In this document: piece by piece, positions 49,001 through 60,472 of the stretch
How positions within the stretch are numbered: the stretch's first letter is position 1
Layout of the letters: the number at the start of each line of letters is the position of its first letter
DNA from: Rhinopomastus cyanomelas
Lineage: Eukaryota > Chordata > Aves > Bucerotiformes > Rhinopomastidae
Direction of reading: 5' to 3'
Length of the DNA stretch: 64,000 nt
Assembly: GCA_013400115.1 (NCBI GenBank)
Contig: VXBP01010394.1
Location: forward strand, 1,674,001 to 1,738,000
The notes under the pieces: generated by a model
The model's database searches: none
What the model was told of the DNA's origin: nothing
The model's input: the letters and a program-made list of their open reading frames with translations, nothing else
Program-made: the position numbers and the translations under genes

Positions 49001-50695
49001 AGGAGCTTTGCTATTGATGAAGTTGAGATTTAATCTTTAGAATAGAAAACATTACAGCGCAGAGAACTGCCCAGACCTCCCTATTTGAGATTTCACTGAA
49101 AAGGGAGGTCTTCCTTTGACAAGCTGACGCACCTTCTCATGAGTGCTTAAGCCTAGCTACGAGCTGTATTACCTACTTCCACGGGAAATCGGTTGTAGCT
49201 GGGAGTACACGTAGATCATCCACTGGTGTTGTGCTTAGTCTGCTTATGTTTCATGAGCTGAGAGAACTTCTCCTTGTCTCTTTGCATGCCTTGTTCCTAA
49301 CAAACGTGCAATTCAATGATCCTGTCTACAGTGATTCTCTCTAACTGGCTCTGGAGATTCAAGTCAGCAATGGCCCCAGTTTAACTGGATCAAACAAATG
49401 TACACCACCATGAAGGAAGCCAGACACCATCACCTTCCATCATTTCAGACAGCTGATTTGTCCCATGTCTAGATTTGCTTCCTAGCAATATTCCCTGGGA
49501 AAGAAAGAGGCTCTCTGTGAGGGAGCTGCTGCATCTTTCCATAGCAGTACACTGTCCCTCAACCAGCTGATCACAGACTGGATGAACTCGGCAATCTCTT
49601 CACATAGTTTTGGACATAACGCAGAAATTGTCGGTAATCCTGGAGTGCCTTCTTACGGGAAGGTCTGATTCCTTCTCCACTGTGGGAAACCTGTGCCAGA
49701 GCACACACGAGCAACTGGCAGCAATTTCACTGAACCAAACAGCAGCTTATCCAGTGAATTAATAGTTTGTCATCCTGGACCAAATGGAGATAAAGCAGAA
49801 GCTAGTTCTTAAACGCAACTAAATAGATGTGTAGAGAGGAAAATACTACCCAAGGAACTGAGACAAGACAAGCAGCCTGCTACAATTTATCAAGTGGCTC
49901 CCAGTAAAAACTCAAGAACTGAATGTTTTGCTGGAGCAAAACAGTACAAAGATGCAAATGTAGAGCAGATGTGCTGCTCCACTACAATAAACCCCACGGG
50001 CAGACACTGGAGGGTACAACAGTCCATCCCATAGTGCCACTTGGGGTAGGACACTCTGCAACTGAGAGAGCACTGAGTTTTAGGTTGTCAGTTATCCTAG
50101 GTTTAGATCAGGATATGGGAAGCTTAAACGCAACTTTCACTACTACTACTCTAGTCTTCCTGCCTTTTGTGGCACACAGACTGAGTACTTGGCCTGCACT
50201 GCATGCCTAACATCACACAGCAAGCAAGAGCCAAGGGCAAAAGGTGACACATTGAAATCTTCTTCCGTGGATCAGCCGAGAATAAAAACAAATAAATTAA
50301 AAACCCCTCCTTAACACCACAGTTCACTGCCTACTGAGGGTCTGATGTAAGATGATGTGAATTTACTGACAGAGCTGTCCCATGAATGTTCCAACATATA
50401 ACTATGCAGGCACATACCAGAAGGGTTCCAAGCAAATCAGGGTAAGGTACATGGGTAACAGAACACAGTTTTTTGGTTAATTTACAGCTTGCAGAGTTTC
50501 AGATTCCAGTTTGTTAAACTGGTTCTGATTTTGTGGGTCCTAATTTTCCCATCTTCTCCAAGCCAAAAAAAAAAAAAGGGACTTATTTCTTGGCTTTTCA
50601 AAAGCACTAGAGACTGGAACCAGAAGAAACTACTGCTCATGGCAGGAGCCTGAAACTCCCTAGGTCGAGTATTGGTAGAACCATTAAGAGTTTGG
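43050..50695. other. Unique AT-rich DNA, no gene seen
   Basis: The longest repeat-free stretch, about 7.6 kb. It contains an AT/AC microsatellite at 45139-45172 and a 13-base A run at 50565-50577 just before the next CR1. No coding region or RNA gene was recognised. Confidence 0.5.
45139..45172. repeat. Compound microsatellite (TA)n(AC)n
   Basis: About ten TA units, then AAA, then about six AC units. Confidence 0.9.
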
Positions 50696-51889
50696 GTGAT
50701 GCAGAGGACTGGGTTAGGGATAAGTTGATCAAACTAGATGTACATAAACCCATGGGCCTAGATGGGATGCACCCGCGTGTACTAAGGGAGATGGCGGAAG
50801 TCATTGCTAAGCCACTCTACATCATCTTTGCTAAGTCATGGGGATCCGGAGAGCTGTCTAGAGACTGGAGGATAGACTCCAGTCTTCAAAAAGGGAAAGA
50901 AGGAGGACTCAGGAAACTACAGACTGGTCAGCCTCATTTCCATCCCAGGAAAGGTGATGGAACAATTTGTTCTAGAGGCTGTCTCCAGGCACATCAAGGA
51001 CAGGAGGGTCATTAGGGACAGTCAGCATGGCTTCACAAAGGCTTCACAAATGCTTGACCAACCTGATAGCCTTTAATGAGGGCATAACCAGGTGGATAGA
51101 TGATGGCAGAGCAGTGGATGTGGTCTATCTTGACTTCAGTAAGGTGTTTGACACAGGCTCCCACAGCATCCTCACAGTCCAACTGAGACAGTGTGGCCTA
51201 GATGATCGGGCAGTGAGGTAGATCATGAACTGGCTGCAGGATAACAGTCAGAGAGTAGTGGTCAATGGGACAGAGACCTGTATCTAGTGGACTGTCCCAG
51301 GGGTTCGTGCTGCGACCAGTCCTGTTTAATCTATTCATTGATGACTTGGATGAGGGATTAGGGTGCACTGTCAGCAAGTTTGCTGATGACACAAAGCTGG
51401 GTGGTGTTGCCAACACCCCTGCAGACTGTGCTGCCATTCAGCAAGAACTGGACAGGCTGGAGAGTTGGGCAGGGACAAATGTAATGAAGGATAACAAGGG
51501 TAAGTAAAGTCTTGCATCTGGGCAAGAACAACCCTAGGTACCAGTATAGGTTGGGGACTGAGCTATTGGAGAGCAGTGTACAGGAAAGGGACCTGGGGCT
51601 CCTGGTGGACAGCAGGATGACCATGAGCCTGCAGTGTGCTCTTGTGGCCAAGAGGGCCAACAGCATCCTGGGGTGGATCAGAAGGGGGGTGGTTAGCAGA
51701 TTGAGAGAGATTCTTATCTGCCTCTACTCTGCTCTGGTGAGACCGCATGTGGAGTATTGTGTCCAGTTCTGGGCTCCTCAGTTCACGAGGGATGTGGAGC
51801 TGCTGGAAGGTGTCCAGCGTAGGGCAATGAGGATGATGAAGGAGGTGCAGCACCTGCCTTATGAGGAGAGGCATAGTGATTCTATGAAA
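50696..51889 (+). pseudogene. CR1 reverse transcriptase domain, frameshifted
   Basis: RT palm motifs are readable across several frames. The first open stretch (50692-51015) has 'GLDGMHPRVLREMAEVIAKP' and 'SGELSRDWRI'. Motif A context 'VDVVYLDFSKVFDT' lies at about 51116-51157. The catalytic FADD motif is at 51379-51390 in the 51265-51507 stretch ('VLFNLFIDDLDEGLG' precedes it). The thumb region at 51512-51889 has 'VQERDLGLLVDSRMTMS', 'ANSILGWIRRGVVSRL', '[18 protein letters not shown]' and 'LPYEER'. Stops at about 51219 and 51286, together with frameshifts, make it non-functional. This and the 39.1 kb copy together show most ORF2 motifs, but in separate elements. Confidence 0.9.
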
Positions 51890-51893
51890 ATAA
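50696..51893 (+). mobile_element. CR1 LINE with RT core, internally deleted
   Basis: This plus-strand copy begins inside the ORF2 linker ('gatgcagaggactgggttag') and carries the RT palm. It proceeds to 'ccttatgaggagaggc', then jumps to the last bases of the 3' end ('tagtgattctatg'). The tail of ORF2 and almost the whole 3' UTR are missing. Unique DNA follows from about 51894. The 5' truncation and internal loss together leave 1.2 kb. Confidence 0.92.
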
Positions 51894-52217
51894 GAGAGGT
51901 ACATGTCAAGAAGAGGAAGGAGAGATACCACAAGAGAGCACAGACAAATGAAGATTCATGTTTCTCTTCACAGATCAATAGAACATCATTCTATCCATTC
52001 CTGGCCACCTCTTGAAGAAATTGCCTCCTAGTCATTAAATAGTTACTAAACCACAGAGGGATCTTGATACGGACTGGACACACCATGTGGATTCCAAGGT
52101 TTGGAATGCTATCGGTACTACTAGTTATTAACACTTCCTCAATCCCTTCCTGCGGAGGTGCGAGAGGCTGGCAGGAGCTGCTTCCATTAACTCAATGATT
52201 TACACACAACTCCTAGT
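51894..52217. other. Unique DNA between CR1s
   Basis: No gene or repeat recognised. Confidence 0.6.
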
Positions 52218-52561
52218 TTCATAGAATCATTGAATCATTAGGGATTGAAAGGGACCTCGAAAGATCATCTAGTCCAATCCCCCTGCCACAGCAGGATCAC
52301 CTAGACCAAGTCACACAGGAACACATCCAGATGGGTCTTAAATGTCCCCAGTGAAGGGGACTCCACAACCACCCTGGGCAGCCTGTTCCAGGGCTCTGTC
52401 ACCCTCACTGGGAAGAAGTTCCTTCTCATATTTATGTCGAATCTCCTGTGTTTCAGCTTACAAACATTGCCCCTCGTCCTAGCACTAGATGACACTGCGA
52501 AGAGCCGGGCTCCATCCTCCTGACACCTACCCTTCAAATATTTATAGACATTAATGAGGTC
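52218..52561 (-). mobile_element. CR1 LINE 3' fragment, well preserved
   Basis: This minus copy carries the full 3' UTR ('ttcatagaatcattgaatca', 'gtccaatccccctgccac', 'cacacaggaacacatccag') and the last ORF2 codons, a 78-codon open frame (52301-52537) reading '[20 protein letters not shown]', '[20 protein letters not shown]', '[15 protein letters not shown]'. It is truncated after 'gacattaatgaggtc'. It is the best local reference for this subfamily's 3' end. Confidence 0.94.
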
Positions 52562-53150
52562 AGGTAGTTTAAGAAGGCAGAGCTCCTTTTGTCTAGATAT
52601 AACACCGAGGCTCTAGCATGCTACTGTTTTGGAACAGCCTCTTAATATCTCAGAGAGAGTCAGAGCTCTGTCTGGAATGATGTCCACACAAACTAACAGT
52701 CAGGCAGCTGAACAACTACTCTAAACAGGTAATGACTAACTCATACTGGCCTGTGCAAAGTTGAAATTAAATGCTGTTATTACTAGAATTGGAATTGAAT
52801 AAAAGCTATTATTTGATAGAATTGTTTTCTTTTTTTGTCTTCTTTCTCTCTCTGAAAGTCAGAAGTGAATGGAATTGTCCATTATAAACAAAATTCAAAC
52901 TCTCCTGCATTAATATATTAATTAATGAAAACATTTATTCATTAAATGCATTAATATATTATATATTTCTCTGAAATAAAACAACTGTGAAACTGAACAG
53001 TTAAGGATTATGTCTATGGAGAGTCACTTATCTTTAATCTGTTAAAACAGGCTGTTTCTTTTAGAACATTTGGTTGCCTTACCAAGATTTACATTTGCTT
53101 TCATTAGAGCACAACCAGCTAGATTGAACTGCTTCAGCTGCTGGACAGTT
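52562..53150. other. AT-rich unique DNA with short direct repeat
   Basis: The 15-base sequence 'tgcattaatatatta' occurs twice, at 52906-52920 and 52947-52961. No gene was seen. Confidence 0.6.
52906..52961. repeat. Short direct repeat in AT-rich DNA
   Basis: Two exact copies of a 15-base AT-rich word about 41 bases apart, with further TATA runs beside them. Confidence 0.75.
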
Positions 53151-53250
53151 CATAGAGTCACAGCATCATAGAATCATTAGGGATTGGAAGTGACCCCAAA
53201 AGATCATCTAGTCCAATCCCCCTGCCACAGCAGGATCACCTAGATGAAGT
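53151..53250 (-). mobile_element. CR1 3' end, first of three stacked
   Basis: About 100 bases in minus orientation: 'catagaatcattagggattg', 'gatcatctagtccaatcccc', 'agcaggatcacctagatga'. Same subfamily as the 52.2 kb copy. Its truncated end directly abuts the next CR1 3' end. Confidence 0.9.
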
Positions 53251-53307
53251 CATAGAATCACTCAGGGTTACAAGAGACCACATGATCATCCAGTTCCAAC
53301 TGGATGA
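53251..53307 (-). mobile_element. CR1 3' end, second of three stacked
   Basis: About 50 bases in minus orientation: 'catagaatcactcagggtta', 'gaccacatgatcatccag'. A different subfamily from its neighbours. It is truncated near 53300, directly against the third copy. Confidence 0.75.
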
Positions 53308-53541
53308 TTCATAGAATCACAACAGTTTTGGCTGGAAGAAACCTTCAAGACTATCCAGTCGAACCTTTTCCTAGCCCTATCATCACCACCAATCTTTGTC
53401 CCCCAACACACCTTCTACCCTTCTCTTCAACACCTCCAGGGATGGTGACTGAACCCCCTCCCTGGGCAGGCTGTTCCAGTGCCTGACAACCCTTTCATGA
53501 AAGAAATTCCTCTTGACATCCAACCTAATAATCCTTTTCCC
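53308..53541 (-). mobile_element. CR1 LINE 3' fragment, third of three stacked
   Basis: Minus orientation: 'ttcatagaatcacaacagtt', 'ttcaagactatccagtcgaa', 'acctccagggatggtgactg', 'ctgggcaggctgttccagtg'. A 60-codon open frame on the minus strand (53383-53565) still shows ORF2 tail wording ('[20 protein letters not shown]', '[13 protein letters not shown]'). It is another, older subfamily. Confidence 0.85.
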
Positions 53542-56500
53542 TAATACTCTGATTTCTAAATGCACAAGCAGCCTCTTTCGCCAGTCACTGCTGGGTAATT
53601 GCCAGCAGAGGTGTTAACAGAGGAACAGCTGTGGAAGCAGCTTTTCCAGTGGGACAGGCACTTGCGTGACCACTCCAGATCAGAGTAACGGTCCCTTGTG
53701 TTCACCAGAGAACCGCTCATCTGAGTGTTCCATAACCTCTTAATCTGTAACACACAGGTTATTTTAAGCAGTTTAAGGAGAGCTCACTTTCACTAAACCA
53801 GATCTTTGTACTCAAATAGATTAAGGAGAACAAACATGAAAAGCTCTGCTGTCAACTGTCAGAGAGCGATAACATGTGGCATGTGGGAAAGGTTCAGCCT
53901 ATTCTTGGAAAGGAGACCTGTCCACAGTTTGAAGTGTTCAAAAAGGAACCCAGTTCTGAGACAAAATAGGATTTTTCATTTTCTGGAAAAGTGGTGACTG
54001 CTTTGGAAGACACTTGAAGACTCCATACCAGTAGCCTTAACTGCACTATTACAAGGTAGTTGATGCTGTTTGGCTTTTGGTTTTTTTAAAATTCCTTTTC
54101 CTGGCAAGATATTTTTTAAACAGATGATTTAACACCTTTAAAACACTACCTATATTTATCTTTTCCAAACAAATAGTATTATGTGAAAGAAAAAATCTCT
54201 TTTTTAAATAAAAAAGTAAAATTCCTGGCACAGTTATTGATAAAATATCCTTTGACTTTTAAGGCTTCCTGCTCCTACCTAGCTTGCATGTGACGGTATC
54301 AGAACTTGCTTAATCTCAGCCCCGTGGAGGGGAACCAAAGCAGAGCTGGAAGTAAATGAAATTTCTAGCTGTGCAAGAGAAGGGTTGGCCTGCTCGTGCT
54401 TATCGCACAAATAAAATGTTGCTTGGACTAGGAGGCAGGTGGCAAAGAGAAAAGGAGGCACAGACAGAAAAATTGAGCTCCATTAAGAGGAATGTGCAGA
54501 GATGCTGGGCTTGGAGCCAAACCCGAAGCATCCTGCAGCATGGAAACCTGGCTCACCTAGAAACAGGGAGAAAGGGAATAATCTCCACAAAACCAGTGAC
54601 TGCAAAAAGAACAAATTTCTTTCAGAGGAAACTATGTCTTCAAGGTGTAGAATAGGGCTGGGGCAAAAAAACAAACCACAGGTCATTGAAATATCACAGT
54701 CCCGTTCCAAGAGTTGCCTGACTGGTTACGTTCTGTGCACAAGATGGATGTCTCCTTTCTCTACCTGCTTCCCCTGCCCTCGAACAGTGGGATGTTCGTG
54801 ACTGAAGAGGATGATTCTGCCTGAGAGCAGAAGAACAGGTGCCCTGAATCAGGTACCAGTTCCCACTGACATCACAAAGACACATATCACTCTGTCCATG
54901 TGCAACCCCACCCTGTTAGTGCTTCAGCACCTCACCAGTGTCACATGTTTGAGTTCACACCAAAGCCCCTTGATATGAAAATACTCTTATGAACATAAGG
55001 TACTACAGTACAGACAGAGATGAAATCCTAGATTTCAGTGTCAGAAAGAATTCAACGCAAGTCAGATCACCCAGCTTCCATGTAATGCCCCTTCCTTCTT
55101 TTCTTCACACTACTGTGTTAAATGTTGAAAGACCATCCCCTGGTAATATGACATTTACATGATTCATTAAATGTATCATTTCATGACACATTTCTACAAG
55201 TCGTATTTCAGCAATCCATTTTCAAGTGATTTGAATGGAAACTTTACTTTGGCAGAGTACATTGCCGTAAGTCCAGAACACTTTAAAAAAAATGATTGTT
55301 GAGCTCAGAGACTTTAAAAGAAGTTTTCCAACTGTGAAGCCTGGTATTGTTGATTAAAATGGAATCGGGAGCAAAGGTAAACAATACATCTGGGGTTAAA
55401 CGCCTCAGTTACTAAGCAGAGAGCCCAGGAAGAAAGCCAAGTTTGGCTGATTTCCCCAAATGCATCAGTCTGACCATCTGTGAGAGAGGTAATGTTCTCT
55501 TAAGAGAAGAAACAATTATAAAAAAATGGGTTGTGAGATTGTCTTGATATGTATTTTGCTGTTGTTCAATTAACTCTTCATTTATAGTCTTCCCAAAACA
55601 CCAAAAACCATTTGAACAGCCACTGCCAGCTCAGCAAATGTATGAAGATGTAAGCACGCACCCAGGGCAGCGGGAGACCCTTCCTTAGCTCATCTCCATT
55701 ACCTGTTGCAAACCGTTTGACTTTATAATGGTTTTTCAGCTTTATGAACAGCAGACTGGTTTCAGCTTCTCTACAAGCAGAGAAATGCACACCTACCTAC
55801 AACACCTATAATGTGTGTCCAGCCACGTGTGCCTGCACGCTGCCCAAGCCACATGCACCCAAACAGGAAATTCTGCTTCAGAAAACAAGCTCCAAACCCA
55901 TCGAACATTCAGAAGGACACATATGGACACCTAGCAGAGTCCACATCTCATGATGATGATGATGCCATCCAGAAAGACACATTTCACTTCTCCTTTATGT
56001 TATTTCTAGGGTCACCATTCATTGACTCAGAATGGTAGAGGTTTATTACTTCCTGACTGCTCTCATGTGCTGGGGGCCACAAGGACATGTCACAGCCTAC
56101 ATGCAGTGCTAATTCACAGGGATTACTGAAAGCATTGCTATCTGGCCCTGCTAAAGAGACAGAGACCCCCTTCTCCAAAACATCATTCAACCACTAGCAC
56201 AAAAAAGATGTTAAAACAATTTTGAGTGCAGCATACCATCCTTTTTGCTTTAAAACTCAGATTTGAGTTTCCTGCTGCATTTAGTCTCACTAACACAGCT
56301 TTTTCAGGGGCAGGCCAGAAATAACTTTCTAATACACACATATTTTTTTATAAAGCCTAAAACATGGTGACTTTAACAATTCCCAAAGCTTATCTGGCAC
56401 TCCCGTACACTTCTGCTGCCCTTTAGCACCAGATACATCACACTGATTAGTTTATCTCTCTACACATACCGAAGTAGAGATAATTGTAGAAATTATTTGA

Positions 56501-57077
56501 GGAAAAAAATGCAAAATAAAACATACCTATTCCAATACAGGTTTGCTGTGATGTGGAATGTTACAAAGAGAGCAAGGACTATAGAATTAACCACATGAAT
56601 CTAATCAGTATTTCTAATGCAGACAGCAGAACATACAATTACCCAGCCTGAGGCTCAAATATTATTATCCACTGAGATCTGGACATTAAAAGTAATCACC
56701 AGGAAAGAATGTTCTTCATCAATTACTTAAAATTCATTGGAGTTGGGCACTTTTTGCTGTTTCCTCTTGGGAAAGTAAAGAAGGAAAGGTATTTTAAAGT
56801 AACTTTGTTGTTCTGTGTGTTTGAGTTTTTCTCAGTTACTCATTGTCAAAGAACAATCTAAACACTAACAATTTGATTATTTGCAAATACGTCCTTATTT
56901 GTCCCTTACCTGTATTTCTTTGTTGTGTCATAACTCATCAGAAACAACTGAACACATCCGAAGATTAGATTCTAATTCAAAAGAGTACAACTAGTACAAC
57001 AAACTGCTGTGTTAAAGTTTTGATGAATTCTGAGCAATTTGACCTTCCCAAAATTTTACATTACTGCGCAATGAAAG
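53542..57077. other. Unique DNA, no gene seen
   Basis: No recognised repeat or gene. Open frames up to 99 codons overlap each other on both strands and look like chance. Confidence 0.55.
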
Positions 57078-57336
57078 ATCATAGAATCACAGAACTGTCC
57101 GGGTTGGAAGGGACCTTCGAAGGACATTTAGTCCAACTCCCCTGCAGGGAGCAGAGACATCCTCAACTTGATCAGGTTGCCCAGAACCTTGTCCAGCCTC
57201 ACCTTCAACAGCTCCAGGGATGGGTCCTCAACCATCTCCTTGGGCAACCTGTTCCAGTGTTCAACCCCACTTCTGCTACAGAGTTTCTTTCCAGCATCCA
57301 ATTCCAATCTACCCTTTTCTAATACCAAGCCATTGA
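57078..57336 (-). mobile_element. CR1 LINE 3' fragment
   Basis: Minus orientation: 'atcatagaatcacagaactg', 'ggttggaagggaccttcgaa', 'cctgcagggagcagagacat'. The ORF2 tail is still readable on the minus strand (57128-57328: 'GRLELDAGKKLCSRSGVEHW', 'NRLPKEMVEDPSLELLKVRL'). Subfamily of the 31.9 kb copy. Confidence 0.93.
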
Positions 57337-60160
57337 TGTGTCAGCTATGATGTAGTCATGACCATCCACTTAACTAATTGAAAAAAGCTGGTTACAATAA
57401 CTGTGTCAAGCCTAGAATAACCTGTCTGCTGTATATAAGAGAATTCTTCAAAGCTGTACTTGAAAGTATTCTTTACGATACACTCACTGAATAAAAATAC
57501 TTGTATTAAAAAAAGCAAGATATATAATTCCCATTACCCACATTATTCTTTTCCTTTTAGTACCAATTGTTTACATGTATCCCTAATTGCCAAGAAATCG
57601 GTGGGACATTTAGAACCAATAGAGAATGTGTTATTTGGGAATAACAAATAACTTGCAACCAGGGATAGGTCAATTAATCTGTTTTGAGGAAAAAGAAAAA
57701 TCCAACTGAAACTTGAAAGTGAATCACACAAAATCCTGGCTTTCAAGTCTACATTAGGTTAAGCAAAAGAAAAAGGAAAAAAAAGGTTTTGCTCATGCTA
57801 TAAAGATCCTTTTTTCCCCCTTCTTCGGGCACACTTGAACCGTAGTCTCTAGAGATGCTTGCCTGACCCAAGGCAGAACAACTGCCAAGACAGTGACACA
57901 GAAGACCGTGGATAAAAGGGATAGAATATAAAAAGAGTGACTCAAAACAACCATGAAATGGAACCATTTTTGCTTTTTCTGTCATAAAATGCCTCTTAGT
58001 CCTTAAAGCACCTCAAAATACGGTGACAGGAAAGGGTAGCAGGGCAGGAGACTTACACGCATTTATGCCCCTGCCTCCCCAGCAGTGAAGGCATGTGGAA
58101 GTGCCTGATATAGGAGTGACTTGCAGTTATCCACATTAGAAGAAAGGACAAGCAAAACTGAAGTGAAAACAATTCAGTGAAAAGTGTAAAAAACGAAGAC
58201 CCCAAAGAATTAAGGAAACGGTTGGATTGTTTTCTTCCACCCGTCCCCGCACGGTAACTCAGAATAGTCTGCAAATACAAAATGGAGATTCATTCTGCTT
58301 ACCATGACACAAAATTAGAGGAAGATGTTACAGAAAACATGTTCTCTGAAACATAAAATACAACGACCCACAAAGCTTTGCTCACAGGTGCAGTTATTTT
58401 CACTTTATCCTACCTCTGATTTTGCCTGCTGCATCTAAATTTCTTTCCCTTTCATCTAGAGTCTGTTGTCTTCCATGCCTTACACCCAGAACGATGCTGT
58501 GTAGGACTGTGTAGCACCATCTTCTGATAAGGGTTGGATTATAAGTCACACAATAGGTTGCTTGATCTTCTCACATCTTCAACCCATTTCTGTCTCAGCA
58601 AATATCAACATTTTTACTAAAAACTTAGTATAAAAATACTTTGACCTGCATGAATATGTTTTGTAATATTTTCTTCTTGTATTTATTCTAGAAATTCATA
58701 AGGTTTATATTCCTCCTGCTAAGGCGTGAAGCTGGCATTTTAACCTGAGTAGGATTAATTTCCTGTGTGCTCATGAAGCCTTAGAGCTTTACCACACAAG
58801 AGAGTCCCTAGTGACCTCAGCTATAGAAATAGAATAACTTTAAGTCTGCATTTCCTAGGAAAACTCCCTCCACCCCCATTTCCATTCAGGTCTCTCTGTT
58901 ATTTTTATTATCGCTTACACTTTGCTGGTTCATTATTTGGTCCCCTGAATGTTTATGGTAATGCAAAGGTAATCAAATAAGTGGAAACACCCTCTAAAAT
59001 CTCAGTATAAGTACTCCTGGCTTATTTATAAGGGAGAAAATTACAAGCAACATGTCCTACTCCGAGCTCTGTGGGACTTACACCAGTGTAAAAAGGTACA
59101 GAATTTCGTCATGTCGTATGGGCATCTTTGACTGTAAAATAGCAAAGTCCTGCCTTTCCCATAGGCACTGTCCTGTTCCAAAAAGCAGCTGTCTTCCATT
59201 CTCCTACTGAACTCCTGTACAGGTCTGCTCTTCATGAAACAGGAATGCATGGGACTGCACATCATCATTTTGATGAGCTGTACTTACACACAGTCACCAG
59301 CTCCTCAAAACACAGCTGAGCAGCATGGGGGTCACTTTCGTTTCTGTGAAACACCAGCAATATTTGATTCTCACAAGCAGAGGGAAGGAAAGAAGGATAG
59401 GGAAATAAAACTGGGTACTACCAACAACTAATGACCTTCCAGGGAAACTTGCACACGTATTACTGATAACAACTTAAACATATCCAATAGACAGAACTTT
59501 TGGTCATATGCAAAACTTGTAGGAAAATGTGTAATGACCCACCATCACATGATTAGCTGCACTGGGAGTGTGGGATGATGAGATGTAGTTTGTGTGGGTT
59601 CCAGGATTATTTTTGCTTCACGTTTTCTCTGCATGCTGCATACATACAAGAAGGGGCCTTTTTAAATTACTGCATTTATAAAATTCATATAAGATAAAAT
59701 TTAAAAATCTGACCAAGATATAAAGAAAACTGCTCTCAAACCTTGGTAAGGATCAAACCAAGCAACCTACCAACTGAACCAAGAAAGAAGAGTTTCAGAA
59801 GTACTAATTAGCTTGCAACTGCAATAATTTTTGTTGGTTTTAGTGTTCAAACTGTGTCCTCCTAAGTATGTGCAGTGTTCTGTTGAGAGCAGCAGAGTCC
59901 TGCTACATCTGCTGATGTAGCCACAACAGCTCCTTGAAGTGAGCTAATGCTGCCCCAGTGCTGCAGTGGGACATCTGGTTTGCCGTAATGCTGCACCAGG
60001 ACCAAAAGCAACACTGACTGCCCACTGAAATACCAAATAATAAACAAACCAACCAAAAAAACCAGTTCATTCATTACTTTGAATTACAGCCACAGAATAT
60101 ATGCAGTTATAGAACTAAATCCTATACATGTTTTTTAATTGAGATGAAAAACAGTAGATG
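57337..60160. other. Unique DNA, no gene seen
   Basis: No recognised repeat or gene. A degenerate tRNA-like motif near 59741-59785 was considered and rejected. Confidence 0.55.
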
Positions 60161-60472
60161 TATAGAATCATAGGATGGCCTGGGTTGGAAGAGACCTCCA
60201 AAAGGCATCTAATCCAGCCCTCCTGCAGCGAGCAGGGACATCCTCAACTAGATCAGGTTGCCCAGATCAGCCTCACCTTCAGTAGCTCCAGGGATGGGCC
60301 TCAACTATCTCCATGGGCAACCTGTTCTACTGTTCAACTCTCCTCCCGCTAAAGAACTTCTTCCTAACATCCCATGTCAATCTACCCTTCTCTAATGCTG
60401 AACCACTGCCCCTGGTCCTGTCCCTACAGACCTTCGTAAACAGTCCCTCTGCAGCCTTCTTGTAGGCCCCTA
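60161..60472 (-). mobile_element. CR1 LINE 3' fragment
   Basis: Minus orientation: 'tatagaatcataggatggcc', 'tgggttggaagagacctcc', 'agcgagcagggacatcctca', with a small internal deletion after 'ttgcccagatca'. The ORF2 tail reads 'YKKAAEGLFTKVCRDRTRGS' on the minus strand. Subfamily of the 31.9 kb copy. Confidence 0.93.

Noticed and set aside
51894..52217. Possible continuation of the 50.7 kb CR1
   Set aside because: The sequence after 'gattctatg' no longer matches CR1, and the next CR1 starts in the opposite orientation at 52218.
59741..59785. tRNA-like motif on the minus strand (A-box-like and B-box-like words)
   Set aside because: The two boxes start only about 22 bases apart, far too close for a tRNA, and no cloverleaf or CR1 tail surrounds them.
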